This document shows, one piece after another, positions 57,712 to 64,000 of a stretch of DNA of 64,000 nucleotides. Source of the DNA: Planctomycetaceae bacterium (lineage in GTDB: Bacteria; Planctomycetota; Planctomycetia; Planctomycetales; Planctomycetaceae); contig JAWKUA010000023.1 of NCBI GenBank assembly GCA_041398785.1, positions 53,848-117,847 on the forward strand. Reading direction: 5' to 3'. Position 1 is the stretch's first letter. Every line of letters starts with the position of its first letter. The notes under the pieces were generated by a model that made no database searches, was not told the DNA's origin, and saw nothing but the letters and a program-made list of their open reading frames with translations. Made by a program: the position numbers and the translations under genes.

Positions 57712-58434
57712 TTAAGCCGCTCGAAGCAAACTTCGCCTGCGGTTCAGCAGGAACTCCGCCAGTTCCAGATCAAACTCCGTGTCGATATCGACGGCACGGC
57801 TCCCTGGAACCAGGATCGCTCTCGCGCGGCTGTCAAAGATCGAATCGTGCTGAAAGATCGAATCTCGCCTTGCGGCGTAACACACGGCCGTCAGATCGTA
57901 CATTGTGGGAGCGTCCTGACGGCGCGTGACTGTTCCGGCAGGCCGCATCGCCAGATTTGCCGCACCGTCGTCGGCGATCGTGATCATGTTGAAAAACGGG
58001 TTGCTGCCGGATTCCGTCGCGGTCAGAACAATGTCCGCGTCGGTGGTCAGCAATTCGTTGACACAGCGATCGATGTCGTCCGGAAGTCGCAGCGGGCAGG
58101 TGGCCGGAATACTGACGAACACATCAATTCGGCGCCCGTCGAGCCGTTCTATTTCTTCGATCGCGTGCCGCCATGCAAGGCGTTCCGGAGCCTGGTCGTC
58201 AGCCAGTTCGGCGGGTCTGAGAAACGGGACTTCCGCTCCAAAGGATCGGGCTGCTGCGGCAATTTTCGGGCAGTCCGTGGAAACCACGACACGCTGCAGG
58301 GAAGCGGACGCCAGCGCGGCATCGATCGCATGGCCAATCAGAGGCTTTCCGCCCAGCAACCGCAGGTTCTTGCCGGGCACCCCTTTGGAGCCGCCACGCG
58401 CAAACACAAATCCTAACGTGTTTGACATCTTCAT
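57712..58434 (-). CDS. neuA: CMP-nonulosonate (acylneuraminate) cytidylyltransferase
   Basis: 240 residues from the ATG at 58434 (58428 is also possible). It activates the nonulosonic acid with CTP. The signature FVFARGGSKGVPGKNLRLLGGKPLIGHAIDAA is followed by VVVSTDCPKIAAAA, SIPATCPLRLPDDIDRCV and DIDTEFDLELAEFLL. It is the first gene of the operon and divergent from the ECF sigma gene. Confidence 0.94.
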   Translation of the reverse strand: MKMSNTLGFVFARGGSKGVPGKNLRLLGGKPLIGHAIDAALASASLQRVVVSTDCPKIAAAARSFGAEVPFLRPAELADDQAPERLAWRHAIEEIERLDGRRIDVFVSIPATCPLRLPDDIDRCVNELLTTDADIVLTATESGSNPFFNMITIADDGAANLAMRPAGTVTRRQDAPTMYDLTAVCYAARRDSIFQHDSIFDSRARAILVPGSRAVDIDTEFDLELAEFLLNRRRSLLRAA

Positions 58435-58725
58435 GTTCCGTCGATCTGCCGGCAACGCAAGCGCGAAACGGCAGGGAGTCCTTTCCGTTACGGGGTTCTT
58501 AACCGAACCCGCCGGCTCCGGCAAGATCAACCGATTTGACCCTCAGGAGGCGGCTCGTCAGCCTTGGTCCGACCGATTCCGACGCGACGCCGGCTCTGGA
58601 CAGTTCTCGCCTGATCGCCTTCGGGTTCCGTTTGTCGGCTCCCGGAATTCCTGCTTTCCACGGAAGCTTTGTTCTGTCAATCTGTTGTCCACCAGACAAA
58701 TGCCCCGCTGCCGAAACGCTCTTTT

Positions 58726-59343
58726 ATGACGACTGAGTACACTGATGACGACTTGCGAATGATTCGTCTTCAGGAAGGCGATACTCGCGCCTTCGATGAA
58801 ATTGTCGAAGCGTGGCAGCGGCCGCTGTACGGTTTCTTCCTGCGAAACACCAGGGACGCGCAGCAGGCGGAGGATCTGATTCAGGACACACTGCTGCGGC
58901 TGTACCGGAACGCGTGGGACTATCTGCCGACCGGACGGTTTCGCGGCTGGTTGTTTCGAATTGCCCGCAACCTTCTGATCGACAGTGTTCGCCGGGCGAA
59001 ACGGGACGCGCTGGTTCACCGCGTCAGACTTTCTTCGCGAAGTGGCGAAGATCCGGAAGAATTACTCAACCTTCTGCCGGCCGATGTCGTTTCGCCGATG
59101 AACCGAGCGGCCCAGGAAGAACTTGCGGCCGTTGTGCAACAGTTGCTGGACGAATTGCCCGACGAACAGCGGCAGACGTTCATGCTGCACCATTTCGATT
59201 CGCTGACGCTGTCCGAAGTGGCAGACGCCATGGAAACGTCGCTGCCCACAGCCAAAAGCCGACTTCGGCTCGCGAAGGAAAAGCTGCGATACCAGCTCAC
59301 CTGCCGCGGATTCGCCGAAGAAACCGTTCCCGAACTGAATTGA
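58726..59343 (+). CDS. ECF sigma-70-family RNA polymerase sigma factor
   Basis: 205 residues. Region 2: LQEGDTRAFDEIVEAWQRPLYGFFLRNTRDAQQAEDLIQDTLLRLYRNAWDYLPTGRFRGWLFRIARNLLID. Region 4: LDELPDEQRQTFMLHHFDSLTLSEVADAMETSLPTAKSRLRLAKEKLR. No anti-sigma gene is adjacent; the next gene is PspA-like, 26 bases on. The ATG at 58726 is preferred to the upstream open frame at 58669. Confidence 0.94.
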   Translation: MTTEYTDDDLRMIRLQEGDTRAFDEIVEAWQRPLYGFFLRNTRDAQQAEDLIQDTLLRLYRNAWDYLPTGRFRGWLFRIARNLLIDSVRRAKRDALVHRVRLSSRSGEDPEELLNLLPADVVSPMNRAAQEELAAVVQQLLDELPDEQRQTFMLHHFDSLTLSEVADAMETSLPTAKSRLRLAKEKLRYQLTCRGFAEETVPELN

Positions 59344-59369
59344 CTCCTGCCTCCGCGAGAAGCCCGACC

Positions 59370-59915
59370 ATGCCTCATTTCAGCCGTCTGACCGATATCA
59401 TCACATGCAGCCTGACTCAGATTCTGTCGGAATCCAGCGATCCCGTGGCCACGCTGCGTGAAGTCATCGACGAAATGGAGGAAGGACTGGCGGGAGCCCG
59501 CCGCACGGCTCGAACAGCCGCCGCGAACCGCGATCGCCTGCGTCGTGAAATCGACGAGCATTCGGCACAGGTAACGTCGTGGCACGAAAAGGCCCGCACG
59601 GCGCTCGCCGCCAGCGACGAATCCGGTGCGAGAGACGCGCTGACTCGCAAAGTGGAAGTCGAGGACCTGGTCGACGGCCTGAGACCGGAACTCGATGCGG
59701 CCGAGTCAACCCGCCAGCACATGCTGAGAATTCAAAAGGCCCTCGAAGCCCGCCACGCCGAAGCACTCCGCCGGCTCACGGAACTCACAGGCGAAGAGGA
59801 ACCCGTCCGTCTGGAATCGGAAACCGCAGTCCACTCCGCCGCTCTGGCTCTTCGCGAAAAATCCAGCGAAGTCGAAGCCGAACTGGAAGCGCTGCGCAAA
59901 GAACTCGGCGGATAG
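59370..59915 (+). CDS. Coiled-coil protein, PspA/IM30-like
   Basis: 181 residues, almost wholly alpha-helical and charged, with MPHFSRLTDIITCSLTQILSESSDPVATLREVIDEMEEGLAGARRTA at the start, which follows the PspA/IM30 N-terminal pattern, then RDALTRKVEVEDLVDGLRPELDAAEST and LRRLTELTGEEEP. PspA-type proteins bind the inner membrane under stress. It is shorter than PspA (about 222 residues). Only 26 bases follow the sigma gene stop, so the pair is probably one operon. Assignment rests on pattern only. Confidence 0.7.
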   Translation: MPHFSRLTDIITCSLTQILSESSDPVATLREVIDEMEEGLAGARRTARTAAANRDRLRREIDEHSAQVTSWHEKARTALAASDESGARDALTRKVEVEDLVDGLRPELDAAESTRQHMLRIQKALEARHAEALRRLTELTGEEEPVRLESETAVHSAALALREKSSEVEAELEALRKELGG

Positions 59916-60031
59916 CACAGTTTTCCCAAGAAGACGGCCTACCTTACCGAGATTCACGTTTCGTCCGCAGCGTTTCGACAATCACTAGACAGATCGGTAG
60001 CACGAGCTGTTAGAAAAGCAAAGGCGATGAA

Positions 60032-60892
60032 ATGGACATGAATCATTTGTTGAAAGAGGCGGCGGTTGATCCCGAAACCAGTTTGGTGTTGCGACATCGC
60101 CCAAAGGAACCGGAATTGCGCCGGGTGTTACCGTGGCTGGTCGAAGAACGGCACGCGGTATTCAATGCATACCAGCAAACGCAATCGCCACGTACTGAAA
60201 GGCAGATGCGAAGAGCGACGCATGTTGTCTCACTGATCGGAGATCAACCGGGACGTGGTGTTTTTGTCGGAATCTATCGAATGGGAAAGCCGCCGAGGAA
60301 CACGAGCCGCGCTGACCGAAAGCGCATTCCGGCTCATTGCGAACTTGAAAAATATGGTCACCCGGACCATCCCGGACAGCAACTTTGGTTTGATCTTGAA
60401 CGGATGGAAGCATTCTCACATTGGATTGGCAAGCTGATCGTCGGATGGCCCCCACCGGAAATCTCATGGAGTCGGTGGTCCGGGCGGAACACGTTCGACA
60501 TCGTCGCAATTCTTGAGGAGTCTCTATTCTGCCAGCATATGCCGGATTGGAAATCGCTCGTTCTCTCGTGGAACGATCTTCAGGTAATGCCAACCACCTG
60601 GAAGGCTGCCCTTTCCCAATGGCTCGGCGTCTACTTCATTCTGGATATCAGCGATGGAAGGGGCTACGTGGGATCGGCATACGGAAAGGACAACATTTTC
60701 GGTCGCTGGGGGAACTACAGAAGGACTGGGCACGGGGGCAACAAGCTCCTTCGCTCACGAAACCCGGAGAATCTGCGATTCAGCATACTTGAAAGACTGT
60801 CGCCTGACACACCGCCCGACGAAGTGATTAGGCGGGAAACGACCTGGAAACTGCGTCTACATACGCAGACCCAGGGTCTCAACGATAACTGA
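60032..60892 (+). CDS. GIY-YIG-domain protein with novel N-terminal part
   Basis: 286 residues. The C-terminal ~90 residues are a GIY-YIG nuclease-like domain: GVY (199-201), YVG (212-214), Arg225, Glu269 in RRETTWKLRL and the final Asn (GLNDN). The first 195 residues have no match I know but include a two-strand core (GRGVFVGIYRMG) and a Trp-rich region (GWPPPEISWSRW). All expected catalytic residues of the domain are present. It may be a mobile or defence-associated nuclease; ATG at 60038 is an alternative start. It lies just upstream of the IS-interrupted gene. Confidence 0.8.
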   Translation: MDMNHLLKEAAVDPETSLVLRHRPKEPELRRVLPWLVEERHAVFNAYQQTQSPRTERQMRRATHVVSLIGDQPGRGVFVGIYRMGKPPRNTSRADRKRIPAHCELEKYGHPDHPGQQLWFDLERMEAFSHWIGKLIVGWPPPEISWSRWSGRNTFDIVAILEESLFCQHMPDWKSLVLSWNDLQVMPTTWKAALSQWLGVYFILDISDGRGYVGSAYGKDNIFGRWGNYRRTGHGGNKLLRSRNPENLRFSILERLSPDTPPDEVIRRETTWKLRLHTQTQGLNDN

Positions 60893-61298
60893 CCTTCGGA
60901 GTCGGAAGCTCCACATTCACGTGGCAGGGCCTCAACCGGAGTCCGTCGTGACTCTTCACCACGCGTTGCGGCTGAAATCCGCAGGACTGCTCCGTGGGCT
61001 CCCATGTCGTTTAAATCGTAGCTGTCTATTTTAGAAGTTGACAGTCTCCAGCAAACCGGCTCGGAATGCGACTTTACGCAGCACAGATAAACAACTGGGG
61101 GCTTTGGGGTGTCATTTCTCAGAATCGAGTCTTGAGGCGTTGATCTTGCTGCCCGACAACCTGCGCTACAATGGACAGCTACTTTGAATCAAGCCGGCGC
61201 CTAAGTTCGGCACATACCTTCTTCGCTGCATACAGTGCTGCCATTGGCGCTACGGCCGCGACCATCTCATGGTTTGCGGCTCCCGGCGGATCTACCTA

Positions 61299-62221
61299 GA
61301 AGCTATCTGAGAATCAAGTCTTGTGTTTTCCGTACTGAAAGGGAGGTCCGTTGGTTTTTGGTTCGAGTCGGTTGAGCATGAGCTGGATTTGAGAAATCCG
61401 GATCATGTTCTCGCTGGAGTCGGTTGTTCGTTCAACATCCCGGTTCAGTCTCCGGTAGCGGTTGAACCAGGCGAACGTGCGTTCCACCACCCATCGCTGA
61501 CGCAGCGGATGGAAGCCTTTGGTCCCCTGCGGCTTGTTCGAAAGGTTGAGGTCGAAACTGAGTTCCTGCGTGACCATCGTGACCAGATCACCACGGTAAC
61601 CGAGATCGGCATGCACCAGTTCGATCGTCGGGTGGTCCTCATCCAGCTGACGCAGAATCGGAGCGGCGGCCACCGCATCGTGGACGTTCGCCGCTGTCAC
61701 GCAGACCATGATCAGCAGGCCCAGAACATCGGTGACAATGTGTCTTTTCCGCCCGTTTGCACGCTTTCCGCCATCGTACCCGACATCGCCGCCCTGATCG
61801 GCGGTCTTCGCGGTCTGACTGTCAATGCAGGCCACCGTGGAGGATTCATTTCGTCCGGCCGCTGTCCGGACAGCGGCTCGCAGACCGTTCATCATCTTGT
61901 CCCAAACGCCTTCACGCCGCCACAGGTTGTAGTACCAGTTGACCGTCTTGAAGTTCGGAAAATCGTGCGGCAGCATGTCCCACTGGCAGCCCGCTCGGTT
62001 GATGTAAAAAATCGCGTTGACCACTTCGCGAAGGTCCACTTCGATGTTGCGGCCCAGCGGTTTCGACTGCGGCATGAACGGCTTAATAAGTTCCCACTGA
62101 GCGTCAGAAACATCGGTCGGATAAGCGGCTCGAGACATCGTGACTTCCTTGTCAGTTGTGAGTGATGGAAACCATTTCCTGAAAACACCTTAACATAATC
62201 TGCCGATTCTCAGATAGCCTC
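61299..62221 (-). mobile_element. IS5-family insertion sequence (923 bp)
   Basis: The ends are 17-base inverted repeats: GAAGCTATCTGAGAATC at 61299-61315 and its partner at 62205-62221, differing at one base. TA flanks both ends (61297-61298 and 62222-62223), a 2-bp target duplication. One complete transposase gene fills the element on the minus strand. The intact frame and repeats suggest recent, probably active, transposition. Confidence 0.93.
61314..62138 (-). CDS. IS5-family transposase
   Basis: 274 residues, full length, in one frame. The N-terminal domain (YPTDVSDAQWELIKPFMPQSKPLGRN...GCQWDMLPHDFPNFKTVNWYYNLWRREGVWD) is the DUF4096-type helix-turn-helix of IS5/IS427-like enzymes. The DDE catalytic residues are visible in ACIDSQTAKTA, LVHADLGYRGD and RWVVERTFAWFNRYRRL. 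The stop codon overlaps the left inverted repeat. Confidence 0.95.
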   Translation of the reverse strand: MSRAAYPTDVSDAQWELIKPFMPQSKPLGRNIEVDLREVVNAIFYINRAGCQWDMLPHDFPNFKTVNWYYNLWRREGVWDKMMNGLRAAVRTAAGRNESSTVACIDSQTAKTADQGGDVGYDGGKRANGRKRHIVTDVLGLLIMVCVTAANVHDAVAAAPILRQLDEDHPTIELVHADLGYRGDLVTMVTQELSFDLNLSNKPQGTKGFHPLRQRWVVERTFAWFNRYRRLNRDVERTTDSSENMIRISQIQLMLNRLEPKTNGPPFQYGKHKT

Positions 62222-64000
62222 TACATGCATGTTGAGGGTGTTGCGGAACTGGTTTCAACCAGCGGAGATGGTCGCAGGGAATACATCCAGTTTCGCCAGG
62301 TCAGGGATGAAAAGGAGTATCTGCTTCGGCTGGCGGAAGTGGAGTCCGGCTATGAAGCTCGGCGGGCGGTTGAACCTGAGGCCACGATCACAAGAAACGG
62401 ACCGCCGGAGCGGCGCCAACTGGTCTATCAGCGCGACTGGATGGAGGAAGAACGCAAACGAACTGTCGAGTACATTCGGGGTGTAAGAGTAGAAGGAAGC
62501 AGTGTCATCACCGACAGGAATAACAACGTTCGGATGGTTCCGCGAAGCAAGTCCTCTGAGCGGTACGTTCGAAGAGACGGGACACTGATGCTGGAAGGCC
62601 GCTCACCGGCAGTCTTCGAAATCCCGACGAGCGTGCTGACTCGAAATGCGAAGCTTCGGGACGATGATCTGACACATTACGTCGACGTTTCCGGAATTTC
62701 AGGGAAGACTCGCGAAATGATCTGGAAGCGCCTTCTGGCAACAAAGAACACCGCGCTGCAGCAGTTCGACAATGAAAGCGACGCAGATTATCAGGCTCGC
62801 CGCGCCCTGGGCGAGAATCACATCGAACTGATGCGATCCGCACTGTTTGACGTCGACAGCGCGTGGCTTTCGTGTAACTACCGAGATGAGTCGAAGCCGA
62901 TACAGATCACCAGCGGCGTGAATGTCGGCACAGACACCGATCTACAACGGTTGCTGCGGCGTATCGGACGAACAAAGTCGCGGCTGCCGGGAATTGATTC
63001 CGACGATGAAGTTTTTTCGTTTCACTGGGCAAGCCGGATTCCCGAACAGACGGCCGAGTTCCTGCGCGCTGCGTTGAATGCACTGCGAGTCCGGTTTCCG
63101 TCGGCTCAGATTCTTGACGTGGCCGACTGGACCATCGACGACGGCGAACTTGAGTTGCGATTGAGCGGGCGTGCGAATGCAGAATATGGCTTGGCTTGTC
63201 TGGGAGCATTGCGGGTCAGCAACGCATCCGACGGCGCTCAGCAACAGTTGTCCGAACTGCTGACGGCCATTCCGGCACTTGCCGTGCAGCAGATTGTCAG
63301 CGAGCAGGGAGAATCGTTCCTGCAAGTCAGCCTGTCACCGCTGGCGCAACTCAAAACAGAAAAACTGCCCGAGTGGGAGTTCATCAGGCTGCCCCAGTAC
63401 GCTTTTCTGCGGTTCCGCGAGAACGCCCTGTGGTTTTCGCTCGGCGGTCAGAATGCGTGGAAGGTGCTTGACGCGGAATTGGTCGCTCAGGACGAAGAGG
63501 ACCCCGACGACAAACCGTCGAAAGGAATCGGCTACGTGCTGAAGTGCGAGCTGAATCTGGAACAAGTAACGACTGACAAAGGTGAGAAGTCCGGTCTGAA
63601 GCAATATGTGGCAGAATTCGAACGCGGCTATTCACGCTGGTCGGCCGATCGACATCTGGAGATCCTGGCTGCGGCGACGGGCATGGATCTGCGTTGCCCC
63701 GACGACTACGAATTCGCCACCGTTTTTGAGAAGGCGCTCACCGATCGTCCCGGTCGCGGTCGACTGGAGGTGTTCAATGTGCCGGACGGAGTGCGCGCGG
63801 AGGCAACACTCGACCGGTCACTGGCTCTGCTGTACTTCGGCAGGCAATCGCTGAATTTTCAGGACAAGAACAAAGTCTGGGTCAAGGCCATGACAATCAA
63901 GCCGGCTCCTCCCCCGGCACCGCCCAGCAGTTTGTTGCAAGCGGGAGCCGACACACCAACAGAGTGATGTCAATCCACGCGCCTGATCCCGATTGGACGA

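Larger units (their letters stand above)
61171..63967 (+). pseudogene. Membrane-anchored protein gene interrupted by an IS5-family element
   Basis: The ATG at 61171 opens MDSYFESSRRLSSAHTFF, with a membrane segment at about residues 15-36. Translation reaches codon 42 plus two bases (61297-61298, TA) before the element. Removing the element and one TA copy joins GGSTY directly to MHVEGVAELVSTSG at 62225, and the frame stays open to 63967, giving about 623 residues. The large soluble part is mixed alpha/beta with EYIQFRQVRDEKEYLLRL and a Pro-rich end (PPPAPPSSLLQAG). I do not recognise the family. As it stands, the part after the element could only be expressed from a new start. Confidence 0.85.

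Noticed and set aside
61323..62165. 280-codon plus-strand ORF across the IS element.
   Set aside because: It is the shadow of the minus-strand transposase, which has clear DDE motifs.

Overview
The window looks like chromosomal DNA of a planctomycete (Planctomycetota, probably order Planctomycetales). This is inferred from gene content and style: a GC-rich sequence, a type I sulfatase, two Gfo/Idh/MocA oxidoreductases (one with a Tat signal), tandem NIPSNAP domains, a secreted prenyltransferase/squalene-oxidase-repeat protein, many small lipoproteins, weak Shine-Dalgarno sites, and a leuS gene that carries an in-frame palindromic repeat encoding EGEAPAEP/GSAGASPS-type peptides. No rRNA, tRNA or CRISPR array was found.

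Layout. 1-8.7 kb: mixed metabolic and housekeeping genes (SDR dehydrogenase, Gfo/Idh/MocA protein, frr, M50 protease, secreted repeat protein, Ca2+/Na+ antiporter), with a strong intrinsic terminator at 2026-2058 that closes a possible small RNA. 8.8-15 kb: on the minus strand, leuS, asnB and a short GlmU-like nucleotidyltransferase. All three are recognisable from end to end but broken by many 1-2 base indels, most likely consensus errors. 17.7-32.3 kb: an exopolysaccharide locus with a Wzz/Wzc-type tyrosine kinase, XrtA-type polysaccharide deacetylase, TIGR03087-like glycosyltransferase, O-antigen-ligase-like protein, GT39-like and GT2 enzymes, a Wzx-type flippase, a LbH acyltransferase and an alkaline-phosphatase-superfamily protein. 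32-42.7 kb: Gfo/Idh/MocA oxidoreductase, NarL-type response regulator, pseudouridine synthase, BON protein, DNA glycosylase, peroxiredoxin, NIPSNAP protein, acpS and apgM.

43-47.3 kb is the most unusual stretch. A two-gene cassette for small exported proteins of unknown function (B then A on the minus strand) occurs twice in tandem. It is bordered by three copies of a ~125-bp repeat, with octamer arrays and 108-bp non-coding blocks that are nearly identical between copies although the genes themselves have diverged.

47.3-58.4 kb: a TMTC-like membrane protein, amidohydrolase, M48 protease, sulfatase, and a minus-strand operon for a sialic/legionaminic-type nonulosonic acid (CMP transferase, synthase, hydrolysing UDP-GlcNAc 2-epimerase, NeuD-like acetyltransferase, CBS-nucleotidyltransferase). 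58.7-64 kb: an ECF sigma factor with a PspA-like partner, a GIY-YIG protein, and a 923-bp IS5-family element inserted at a TA in a membrane-anchored gene whose original reading frame can be rebuilt exactly.

The surface-sugar loci (EPS and nonulosonate) together can make and modify cell-surface glycans. Isolated frameshifts also occur in apgM, neuB, the TMTC-like gene and one EPS-locus gene, so indels in this sequence should be read with caution.
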